From assembly GCA_024401915.1 (NCBI GenBank), contig JAKSKA010000030.1:1-10932 (forward strand): a stretch of 10,932 nt of DNA, written 5' to 3'. This document shows positions 1 to 6,375 of this stretch, in pieces (within the stretch, counting starts at the first letter, position 1; each line of letters opens with the position of its first letter). A model generated the notes under the pieces. It was not told where the DNA came from and ran no database searches. It saw nothing but the letters and a program-made list of their open reading frames with translations. Origin of the DNA: Bacteroidales bacterium. GTDB lineage: Bacteria; Bacteroidota; Bacteroidia; Bacteroidales; UBA932. The translations under genes and the position numbers were made by a program.

Positions 1-39
1 GTAGTTCTTCATTATTGGTTATTTTAATAAAAGCACAAA

Positions 40-66
40 AGGCCACGCCCAATAAAGGCGCAGCCT
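40..66 (-). terminator. Candidate rho-independent terminator, leftward
   Basis: Read on the minus strand, AGGC-TG-CGCC, a seven-base loop and GGCG-TG-GCCT form an eight-pair stem interrupted by one 2x2 internal mismatch. The T-rich stretch TTTTGTGCTTTTATT overlaps and follows its 3' end. It could end leftward transcription arriving from the relA side. The internal mismatch and interrupted T-run keep confidence modest. The plus strand lacks a comparable T tail. Confidence 0.35.
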
Positions 67-104
67 GATATTAATTTATGTAATTAGTTGATTTACAAAT
101 ATAT

Positions 105-113
105 CCCCCCCCC
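105..113. repeat. Homopolymer run of nine C
   Basis: Nine consecutive C sit in otherwise AT-rich noncoding DNA (G9 on the minus strand). Runs of this length are prone to slippage in vivo and to sequencing error, so the exact length is uncertain. On the minus strand the run directly precedes a TATATTTG sequence (103-96) resembling a Bacteroidota -7 box. It also lies inside a 29-codon open frame at 160-71. Confidence 0.7.
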
Positions 114-219
114 AGAACAGAATTCAGGAGAGATACAGCGGTATGTTTCTCAATGTACATCCCTACAAAGATAACAAAATATTTACATCTGTGACTACAT
201 CAGCAACCTGGAATAAAAA

Positions 220-250
220 TTGTCTGGCATCCGACACCAAGATAACTTTG
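220..250 (+). promoter_or_regulatory. Bacteroidota-type promoter, rightward
   Basis: TTG at 220-222 is followed by a 20-base spacer and TAACTTTG at 243-250, an exact match to the Bacteroidota sigma-ABfr consensus (TTG, 19-21 bases, TAnnTTTG). Transcription would start near 254-257 and run toward the 3' end of relA, which lies on the opposite strand. No sizeable reading frame follows, so the product is either a small RNA or an antisense/3'-overlapping transcript. A perfect 9-bp inverted repeat begins inside the -7 box. Confidence 0.55.
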
Positions 251-277
251 TGCGTCAGAAGGGCGTTTTGACGCACA
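249..277. repeat. Strong inverted repeat overlapping the promoter
   Basis: TGTGCGTCA (249-257) and TGACGCACA (269-277) are perfect inverted copies. In RNA the stem extends to 12 pairs with one G-U pair and a GGGCG loop. It starts within the -7 box and spans the predicted start site, which suits an operator for a dimeric repressor. A transcript starting near 255 would lack the complete left arm, so an RNA-level role is less likely unless the start is upstream. No T-run follows on either strand, so it is not an intrinsic terminator. Confidence 0.6.
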
Positions 278-361
278 GATCTAAACAAGGTCCTCCGGAG
301 CAGCTGCGAAGCCGAAGTGTCGCAAGCGGGTCAAAAGCAGCGCGAATGTTTACAGTAAGCG

Positions 362-448
362 ATGCTTTTCAGAGCATTTAAGGCCATTTCTCTCTGATTT
401 CGGCATTAAATTAATAAAATCAGAGTGTTTCTGCCTGATTCTCTCTGA
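362..448. repeat. Overlapping inverted and direct repeats built on TCAGAG/CTCTGA
   Basis: Two 29-base segments, 369-397 and 420-448, are 51 bases apart. Both begin with TCAGAG and end with TTCTCTCTGA, while their middles have diverged. Between them CTCTGATTT (392-400) and AAATCAGAG (417-425) form a perfect 9-bp inverted repeat with a 16-base loop. ATGCT/AGCAT at 362-377 gives another hairpin sharing bases with the first TCAGAG. The pairings are mutually exclusive, so alternative structures are possible. Further single copies occur at 484-489 (CTCTGA) and 528-533 (TCAGAG). Confidence 0.5.
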
Positions 449-519
449 AAATAACAGAAGACAGGCTTCGTGTCTATAAAACCCTCTGAAAACCAGAACC
501 GGTCACCCCTTGAATGCCT

Positions 520-537
520 GGCGCTCCTCAGAGCGCC
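520..537. repeat. Perfect GC-rich hairpin downstream of relA
   Basis: GGCGCTC (520-526) and GAGCGCC (531-537) are perfect inverted copies around a four-base loop. It lies about 58 bases past the relA stop on the minus strand. No T-run follows in either direction, so it may protect or shape the 3' end of the mRNA rather than act as a classic intrinsic terminator. Confidence 0.45.
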
Positions 538-594
538 CCGCGGAGGCCGGGATGGAGCGTAGCGGAATCCCCTAAAAAGGCTCTGCCTCCTGAT

Positions 595-2682
595 TTACTG
601 CCTCCGCAGTTTCTGGACGTGATGGAGCGCGCTGACCTGGGATACGACCTTGTCGAGCTCGAGGTTGGAGGGAACGAGAAGCCTGATGCTTATCTCGAAG
701 GTGGAGCTGCGGGAATTCTCGTTCACGTTGAATGCCCTTATCGATACCTTGAACTGGTTTATCACGTTCATTATGTCCGCGATGACGGAATGTTCCATAT
801 CGGCCGTCACCATCAGCGACACCTGGAAACTGCCGACGGACGAGCTCTCCTGCCAGGCCACTCTCTGTATCCTGTAGGGGTATTTCTCCATCAGCCTCGC
901 TGCGTTCGGACAGGACATCCTGTGGATCTTGATCCCGTCGGTGCGTGTCACGAAACCGAACACGTCGTCTCCGAATACCGGATGGCAGCAGGCCGCCATC
1001 TTGTAAACCAGTCCCTTCACGTCCTTGGCATTGATGACCAGGATGTCATCGCTTCCGGCGCTGTAGCTGCGTCTCGAGGCTTTTTCCTCCTCTTCCGCCG
1101 CTGCTGCCGCAATGCGTTCCTGTTGTCTCTCCTCGCTGCCGAGGATGTATTCCTTGATGTCGTTGATGTCTATTTCGCCACGCCCGAGGTCGCCGAGGAA
1201 GTTGATGATCGAGCTGTATTTGCGCTCCTTCATGAACTCCTGCTGCATCTCGGTCGGGAATTCCAGCTTCCAGTTCTTCAGCCTGCGCTCGAGCAGCTCG
1301 CGTCCGTTGGCGGCCGCCTTCCTTTCCTCGGCCTCGAGTTCCTGCTTGATCTTCGTCCTGGCCTTGGAGGTCGTCACCCAGTTCAGCCAGTCGCGTCCGG
1401 GCTTCTGGCTTTTCGAAGTCAGGATTTCGACCACGTCGCCGGTCTTCAGCTTCTCGCGTATCTGGACGGGCCTCCCGTTCACCTTGCCTCCGGTGCAGCG
1501 GCAGCCTATGCCGGAATGGATGTTGAAAGCGAAATCGAGGACTGAGGCACCCTCGGAGAGGATGCGCAGCTCGCCGGTGGGCGTGAACACGAATATCTCG
1601 CCCGATGGCGGCTGGGGCAGGTCCTCGGCCTTCATATCATAAGGGTGTTCGAGATTGTAGCGCACCGATTTCAGCCAGCGGTCCAGGTTCTCCTCGTGGC
1701 GAATACCCTTGTAGGACCAGTGGGCGGCGGCCCCGTTCTCGGCCTCGTCGTCCATACGCTTGGTGCGGATCTGCACCTCGAGCGCGTTGCCCTGCTTGTT
1801 GTGGACGGTGATGTGGAGGGACTCGTAGCCGTTGGGCTTGGGGTTGGTCAGCCAGTCGCGCAGGCGAGCCGTGTCGCTCTCGTATTCCTCCGTCACGTAG
1901 GAGAACACCTTCCAGCAGAGGTCCTTCTCCAGCTTCGGGTCTGGCTCGCATTCTATGATGAAGCGTATCGCAAAAACGTCATATACGCCCTCGAAAGGCA
2001 CTTTCTGGACCTGCATCTTCTTATAGATGGAGTATGCGGCCTTTGTCCTTGCCTTCAGCTTGTAGCGTATGCCCTCGTCGGTCAGGCGCTTCTCAAGAGG
2101 CCTTACGAACTCCTGCGTGAGCCTTTCCCTGTCCCTCTCCGTGGCCTTCAGCTTGTTCGTTATCAGGCGGTACTGCTCCGGCTCGGAATAGCGGAACCAG
2201 ATGTTCTCCAGTTCTCCTTTTATGTTGTACAGGCCGAGCTGGTGGGCGAGGGGGATGTAGAGCATCAGCGTCTCGAGCAGCTTCTGTTCCCTGGAGGATT
2301 TCGGGAAGATGCCCAGACTGCGCATTACCTCCAGCCTGTCGGCGATCTTCAGCACTGTCACCCTCGGGTCCTTCGAATACTGGACTATGAGCTTCTTGTA
2401 GTTCTCTGCCTCGAGACGAGTGTCCTTGGGGCGTATGGTGGAGATGCGGTTGAGACCGTCCACCAGCACGCGCACGTCTTCCGGGAAGGCGCCGAGCGGA
2501 ATCTCGGGATGCTTGCGGGTCGCTTCGTGGAGATAGACCGCAGCCTCGCACTCCTCTCCGAGTCCGATTTCATCCCTGACTATCGCCGCAACTGCCTCGA
2601 CGTGACCGAGAAAGGGGGTTCCGTCGCTCCTTGTCTCGTCCCTGAGGACTTCATTCGCTATTTTTACCGCTTCTTCAAGCAT
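595..2682 (-). CDS. relA: RelA/SpoT family (p)ppGpp synthetase, hydrolase domain degenerate
   Basis: This is a 695-residue long Rsh protein, close to the usual 700-750. It makes the stringent-response alarmone (p)ppGpp from ATP and GDP/GTP. Domain order is an N-terminal HD region (about 20-155), synthetase (about 190-325), TGS (about 360-425), helical and zinc-finger regions, and a C-terminal ACT domain (about 615-692). The synthetase keeps R212-T-K214 with YSIYKKM, D235, the YESLH loop (Y286) and E302-V-Q-I-R. The hydrolase does not look functional: the family HD followed by ED is H52-E53 followed by ATRK, and DRLHNMRT is DRLEVMRS. The zinc-finger region keeps C565-C566, H587 and C591. I chose ATG at 2682, with GGA eight bases upstream, over TTG at 2691. 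It is divergent from the F420-ligase-like gene. No clear promoter was found for it. The relA label rests on inferred synthetase-only activity. Confidence 0.93.
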   Translation of the reverse strand: MLEEAVKIANEVLRDETRSDGTPFLGHVEAVAAIVRDEIGLGEECEAAVYLHEATRKHPEIPLGAFPEDVRVLVDGLNRISTIRPKDTRLEAENYKKLIVQYSKDPRVTVLKIADRLEVMRSLGIFPKSSREQKLLETLMLYIPLAHQLGLYNIKGELENIWFRYSEPEQYRLITNKLKATERDRERLTQEFVRPLEKRLTDEGIRYKLKARTKAAYSIYKKMQVQKVPFEGVYDVFAIRFIIECEPDPKLEKDLCWKVFSYVTEEYESDTARLRDWLTNPKPNGYESLHITVHNKQGNALEVQIRTKRMDDEAENGAAAHWSYKGIRHEENLDRWLKSVRYNLEHPYDMKAEDLPQPPSGEIFVFTPTGELRILSEGASVLDFAFNIHSGIGCRCTGGKVNGRPVQIREKLKTGDVVEILTSKSQKPGRDWLNWVTTSKARTKIKQELEAEERKAAANGRELLERRLKNWKLEFPTEMQQEFMKERKYSSIINFLGDLGRGEIDINDIKEYILGSEERQQERIAAAAAEEEEKASRRSYSAGSDDILVINAKDVKGLVYKMAACCHPVFGDDVFGFVTRTDGIKIHRMSCPNAARLMEKYPYRIQRVAWQESSSVGSFQVSLMVTADMEHSVIADIMNVINQFKVSIRAFNVNENSRSSTFEISIRLLVPSNLELDKVVSQVSALHHVQKLRRQ

Positions 2683-2725
2683 AGATTCCAATTTTTTGCA
2701 AGATATAAATTTAATCCGTTATTTC

Positions 2726-2756
2726 TTGAATTTTCGCGATGATTACTATAAATTTG
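2726..2756 (+). promoter_or_regulatory. Bacteroidota-type promoter for the F420-ligase-like gene
   Basis: TTG at 2726-2728, a 20-base spacer and TAAATTTG at 2749-2756 match the Bacteroidota consensus exactly. The start would fall near 2760-2763, leaving a leader of about 28 bases before ATG 2790. The upstream in-frame ATG at 2739 lies inside the spacer and so cannot be translated from this transcript. This decides the gene's start. Confidence 0.7.
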
Positions 2757-2759
2757 TAT

Positions 2760-2779
2760 GCCAAAGTCAGGACTTTGGC
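2760..2779. promoter_or_regulatory. Perfect palindrome at the predicted transcription start
   Basis: GCCAAAGTC (2760-2768) and GACTTTGGC (2771-2779) are perfect 9-bp inverted arms around a two-base centre. The element begins four bases after the -7 box, at the expected +1. It could be an operator for a dimeric repressor or a 5'-terminal hairpin stabilising the mRNA (about seven pairs around a CAGG loop). The regulator is unknown. Confidence 0.55.
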
Positions 2780-2789
2780 GCCTGATAAA

Positions 2790-3992
2790 ATGAAAAACAG
2801 CGAAAGAAGAGTCGGGACCATCTCCCGCGGTATCCGTTGCCCGATAATCCGTCAGGGCGACAATCTATCCGAAATAATCACTTCCAGCGTGCTCGATGCG
2901 GCTGCGGATGAGGGTTTCGCCCTCAGGGACAGGGACGTCATTGCGATGACCGAGTCCATCGTGGCCCGTGCGCAGGGCAACTATGCGTCCGTCGATGCGA
3001 TTGCCTCCGACGTGCGCAGGAAGACCGGTGGCGATACCGTGGGCGTCATCTTCCCCATCCTGTCACGCAACCGTTTCGCGATCTGCCTGCGCGGTATAGC
3101 GAAGGGCTGCCACAAGGTGGTGCTGATGCTCAGCTCCCCGTCCGATGAGGTCGGGAACGCACTCGTGTTCCTCGACAAGGTGGACGAGGCGGGCGTCAAC
3201 CCCTATTCCGACGTCCTCACGCTCGAGCGCTACCGCGAGCTTTTCGGCTACTCGGTCCACGAATTCACGGGAGTCGACTACGTCGCATACTATGCCGAGC
3301 TCATACGCGGCTGCGGCGCCGAGGTGGAGATAATCTTCGCCAACCGCCCGAAGACCATACTCGACTACACGGATACGGTCATAACCTGCGACATCCACAC
3401 ACGCAAGCGCACGAAGCGCATACTCAGAGAAGCGGGAGCGCGCGTAGTGCTGGGATTGGACGACATCCTGACAGCACCCGTGGACGGCAGCGGCTACAAC
3501 GAGAACTACGGGCTCCTCGGCTCCAACAAGGCCACCGAGGACACGGTGAAGCTCTTCCCGCGCGACTGCCGGCCCCTCGTGCTCGACGTCCAGAAACGCA
3601 TACTCGAAGCGACCGGAAAGCACGTCGAGGTGATGGTGTACGGAGACGGGGCATTCAAGGACCCCCAGGGCAAGATCTGGGAGCTCGCCGACCCTGTCGT
3701 TTCCCCTGCCTACACCGACGGCCTTCGCGGCACTCCGAACGAGCTGAAACTCAAATACCTGGCAGACAATGATTTCGCTTCCTTGAACGGAGAGGCGCTG
3801 AAAGAGGCTATCTCCGCGTCCATTAAGGAGAAGGACGGAAACCTCAAGGGGAATATGGTCTCCGAAGGCACCACACCGCGCCAGCTGACCGATCTGATAG
3901 GCTCGCTCTGCGACCTCACTTCGGGTTCGGGCGACAAGGGAACGCCCGTAGTCCTTGTCCAGGGCTACTTCGACAACTATACTTCCGAGTAA
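2790..3992 (+). CDS. Coenzyme F420-0:L-glutamate ligase family protein
   Basis: This 400-residue protein resembles the CofE/FbiB ligase domain, which adds gamma-linked glutamate to coenzyme F420-0 using GTP. Features that fit are the N-terminal RGIRCPIIRQGDNL, the DRDVIAMTESIVA stretch (TES at 54-56), the central GYNENYGLLGSNKATED, and the late GDGAFKDPQGKIWELADP (about 285-303). It is longer than archaeal CofE (about 250 residues), as in the uncharacterised bacterial relatives. Bacteroidota are not known to make F420, so the true substrate is unknown; ligation of glutamate to another acceptor is only a guess. Start ATG 2790 is chosen because the earlier ATG 2739 lies within the promoter. It is a single-gene transcription unit with its own promoter and palindrome, and its TAA ends exactly where the convergent antiporter gene ends. 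Confidence 0.8.
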   Translation: MKNSERRVGTISRGIRCPIIRQGDNLSEIITSSVLDAAADEGFALRDRDVIAMTESIVARAQGNYASVDAIASDVRRKTGGDTVGVIFPILSRNRFAICLRGIAKGCHKVVLMLSSPSDEVGNALVFLDKVDEAGVNPYSDVLTLERYRELFGYSVHEFTGVDYVAYYAELIRGCGAEVEIIFANRPKTILDYTDTVITCDIHTRKRTKRILREAGARVVLGLDDILTAPVDGSGYNENYGLLGSNKATEDTVKLFPRDCRPLVLDVQKRILEATGKHVEVMVYGDGAFKDPQGKIWELADPVVSPAYTDGLRGTPNELKLKYLADNDFASLNGEALKEAISASIKEKDGNLKGNMVSEGTTPRQLTDLIGSLCDLTSGSGDKGTPVVLVQGYFDNYTSE

Positions 3993-5288
3993 TCAGGCCG
4001 CTTTTTTGAAACGCGGCAGGTTGAAGATTATAGCCACGATCATAAAGAGCAGCAGCAGATAGCAGTAGTAAACGTGGGGGATCAGCGAAGCCGCCGATAT
4101 CCCTGCGAATGCGGCTGCGGCGAGGAGATGCATACTGTAGGGTATGAGTTCCTGAACTATGCAGGAACTGGTGTCCATAAGCGCCGCCGCCTTTCTGGGG
4201 TCGATCCCGAATTTCGTGCTCAGTTCCTTGACGATTGTGGACACGGTCATTATCGCGATCGTGTTGTTGGCCGTGCATAAACAGATGAGCCCTGTCAGTA
4301 CGGCTATGCATACTTCGGCGCTAAGGCGCGAGTGGACGAACCGGGTACAGATCCTGATAATGAACTCCGTGCCGCCGTTGTGGGTCACGAGCCCCATCAG
4401 TCCGGCCGCGAGGATGACCATAATCGTAAGCGCCCCCATACTTTCTATGCCTGTGTTGATTGCCTGTATCCACCCGATGAAATTGAAATCGCCCAGCAGC
4501 ATTCCCATAATGCCGCAGAGCAGGGCGCCGCAGAGCAGCAGGACGAGTACGTCCACGCCCAGTACCGACAGCGCTATGATCAGAATGTAGGGCAAAACCC
4601 TTATCCACTGGGCGTCCGAAGGAACGCTGACTTCAGGAAGGTCCCTGCCCAGCCAGATGAGCAGTATTATGGTACAGATGCTTGCCGGCAGCGCTATCCA
4701 GAGATTAGCCTTGAACTTGTCCCTGAGTTCGCAGCCCTGTGTTGAGGTGGCTATGACCGTAGTGTCGGAAATGAACGAGAGATTGTCGCCGAACATCGCG
4801 CCACAGACCACTATGGCGCAGAGCATCTCCATATTCCCGCCTATGGCGTGTGATATGCCGACGGCTATGGGGCCGAGCGCCACGATCGATCCGATACCGG
4901 ACCCTGTGGCCATCGATATGATGCAGCCTGTCAGGAAGATGCTGACGAAGATGTATCTTTCAGGGAGCAGGGAAAGTACGGCGTACACCGTCGCGTCAAT
5001 GCAGCCCATCGCTTTTGCGCTGCTGGCGAACGCGCCTGCGCAGATAAAGATGAGAATGATGAACAATATGTTGTTAGTGCCGGCGCTGCGCACGAACACG
5101 TGCACCCTCTCGGACAGGCTCAAGCCACTGGTCGTTGCAACGGCGACAACCGTTGCAACCAGGAACGCCACTATCAGGGGAACGGCGTCGAAGCCTTTCC
5201 CCAACCAGGCACAGAAAGCGAAGAATGCCAGGAAAACTATCAGCGGGCTTATGGCTACGAGCCCTTTTTTCGTTCGGGTATCCATCAT
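3993..5288 (-). CDS. nhaC: NhaC-family Na+/H+ antiporter
   Basis: This 431-residue, strongly hydrophobic protein has about 11-12 predicted membrane segments across its length. It probably exchanges Na+ for H+ at the inner membrane, although NhaC-type proteins can also move organic substrates. The GDNLSFISDTT stretch (167-177) is the typical NhaC signature, and TANNTIAI (339-346) lies in a matching conserved region of the second half. The C-terminus is short and basic (PRFKKAA). ATG 5288 is used; ATG 5285 is directly in frame after it. The gene starts six bases after the pyrC stop, so it is probably the last gene of the pyrimidine operon. Its stop abuts the stop of the convergent F420-ligase-like gene with no bases between. 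A mismatched 21-base stem-loop at 3997-4017 sits at the end of the reading frame. The direction of transport and the exact substrate are inferred from family only. Confidence 0.85.
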   Translation of the reverse strand: MMDTRTKKGLVAISPLIVFLAFFAFCAWLGKGFDAVPLIVAFLVATVVAVATTSGLSLSERVHVFVRSAGTNNILFIILIFICAGAFASSAKAMGCIDATVYAVLSLLPERYIFVSIFLTGCIISMATGSGIGSIVALGPIAVGISHAIGGNMEMLCAIVVCGAMFGDNLSFISDTTVIATSTQGCELRDKFKANLWIALPASICTIILLIWLGRDLPEVSVPSDAQWIRVLPYILIIALSVLGVDVLVLLLCGALLCGIMGMLLGDFNFIGWIQAINTGIESMGALTIMVILAAGLMGLVTHNGGTEFIIRICTRFVHSRLSAEVCIAVLTGLICLCTANNTIAIMTVSTIVKELSTKFGIDPRKAAALMDTSSCIVQELIPYSMHLLAAAAFAGISAASLIPHVYYCYLLLLFMIVAIIFNLPRFKKAA

Positions 5289-5294
5289 CGGTTA

Positions 5295-6375
5295 TCAAAA
5301 AGTAGAGTGCCACAGGGTTTTTCCCCTGGCGACGGTCTTGAGGCATCTTCCGTACACTTCGCGTCCTTCGAACGGTGTGCTGCGCCCCTTGGTCCTGAAG
5401 TCCGAGGGGTCGACGATGTATGGAGTGTCCACGTCGAATTCCGCCGTGGCTCCGCTTTCCCCGAGACGGAAACGCCGGCGCGGCGCGTACGCCATCAGCT
5501 CCAGAAGCTTCTCAAGCGGCAGTATGCCTTTCCTGACGAACTCCGTGTACATTATCGGGAAGGCCGTTTCAAGGCCCACGACGCCCATTGCGCTGCCTTC
5601 GAGCCCCCTCGATTTCTCCTCGATGCTGTGGGGCGCGTGGTCGGTTGCAATCATATCTATGGTTCCGTCAAGTATGCCTTCTATGAGCGCGGAGCGGTCT
5701 TCTGCGCTGCGGAGGGGCGGGTTCATCTTGAAACGTCCGTCCTCCTGCAGGTCGTCCTCGCAGAGCACCAGATAGTGCGGTGCTGTCTCGCAGCTGACGT
5801 TCACGCCCCTGGCTTTCGCGCGCCTGATTATCTCCACGCTCTCTTTCGTCGATACGTGGCAGACGTGGTAGGCGCATCCGGTCGCGGCGGCGAGCTCGAC
5901 GTCCCTTTCGATCTGGACCCATTCGCTGCGTGAGCAGATTCCCTTGTGACCGTGCGCAGCCGCATAGGCTCCGTCGTGGATATATCCGCCCGCGAGCAGG
6001 GAATTGTCTTCGCAGTGGGCTGCCAGGATGCAGCCGTTATCCGCAATGAGCTTCATCGCCCTGTACATCACCTCTTCGTCCTGCACTCCGCTGCCGTCAT
6101 CGGAAAAGGCCACGCAGAGGCCCTTGAGTGCTGCGACGTCGACCGGCTCCAGTCCCTTCCTGCCTATGGTTATCGAGGCGTAGGGGCGCACGTCCACCCT
6201 GGCGCTGCGGCGTATGATGTCCAGCTGCGAGGTTAGGCATTGTGCACACGCAGCAATAGCCGCCTGCTGCAGCGGCTTCGGAACCCGAGGCAATCGTTTC
6301 CTTGTAGGAGGACCCGGGTTCGCGGAAATGGGCGTGGACGTCCGTCAGGGCCGGTATCGTCAGTGTGGAACTCAT
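5295..6375 (-). pseudogene. pyrC: Dihydroorotase, disrupted by frameshift and short deletion
   Basis: This zinc enzyme of UMP synthesis converts carbamoyl aspartate to dihydroorotate. The start ATG at 6375 overlaps the pyrB stop as ATGA. The first 49 codons hold the metal motif [10 protein letters not shown] (H14, H16) and CTMPN, but this frame meets a stop at 6099-6097. From 6227 the rest (310 residues) is in another frame: QLDIIRR, GRKGLE, AHCEDNS, CHVSTKES and ATDHAPHS, ending at TGA 5297-5295. One extra base (6228) separates the two parts. Relatives have roughly a dozen residues (like NPVPDS plus a short helix) between MPNL and QLDII, absent here, so about 35 bases seem lost. The downstream frame opens only with TTG at 6293 and no good start. 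Either the gene is truly broken or the assembly lost bases. Its identity is secure; its intactness is not. Confidence 0.85.

Larger units (their letters stand above)
1..594. other. Intergenic region with no convincing gene
   Basis: No coding sequence is supported here. About the first 480 bases are AT-rich, unlike the GC-rich genes to the right, and 480-594 is GC-rich. The stretch holds the terminator-like hairpin, C9 run, promoter, inverted repeat and TCAGAG/CTCTGA repeats listed separately. The minus strand has an ATG at 12-10 followed by three codons (M-K-N-Y) running off the left edge. It has an AT-rich leader and could be the start of the next leftward gene, but too little is visible to call it. 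The stretch just after the relA stop (574-588) has a 4-bp hairpin with four T on the minus strand, which is too weak to call a terminator. Confidence 0.6.

Noticed and set aside
96..173. Minus-strand -7-like boxes TATATTTG (103-96) and TATCTTTG (173-166) as promoters
   Set aside because: Both match TAnnTTTG but neither has a TTG at the right distance. Such boxes are expected by chance in AT-rich DNA.
346..381. Plus-strand mini-frame ATG 346 after the orphan promoter
   Set aside because: It has only eleven codons, no ribosome-binding site and no recognisable feature.
574..588. Short hairpin with T-run after the relA stop as its terminator
   Set aside because: The stem is only four Watson-Crick pairs (AGGC/GCCT) with a three-base loop and four T, too weak to call.
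514..1545. Plus-strand open frame of 343 codons
   Set aside because: It lies opposite the relA gene, which has clear domains and catalytic motifs. GC-rich coding DNA often gives long antisense frames. The translation shows no recognisable family.
1645..2742. Plus-strand open frame of 365 codons
   Set aside because: It is also antisense to relA, with no recognisable protein features.
2692..2760. A promoter for relA on the minus strand
   Set aside because: The best -7-like sequences (TAAATTTA and TATCTTGC) each miss the consensus and have no TTG at 19-21 bases upstream.
2739..2789. Upstream start ATG 2739 for the F420-ligase-like gene
   Set aside because: It lies inside the spacer of an exact consensus promoter, so it would not be in the transcript. 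The 17 extra residues show no family similarity.
4657..5933. Long plus-strand frames opposite the antiporter and pyrC
   Set aside because: The minus strand encodes recognisable membrane-protein and dihydroorotase sequence; these are shadows.
6225..6235. Programmed frameshifting as the explanation for the split pyrC
   Set aside because: There is no slippery heptamer at the seam (CCT AAC CTC G CAG CTG). Conserved residues are missing as well, so a simple slip would not restore a normal protein.
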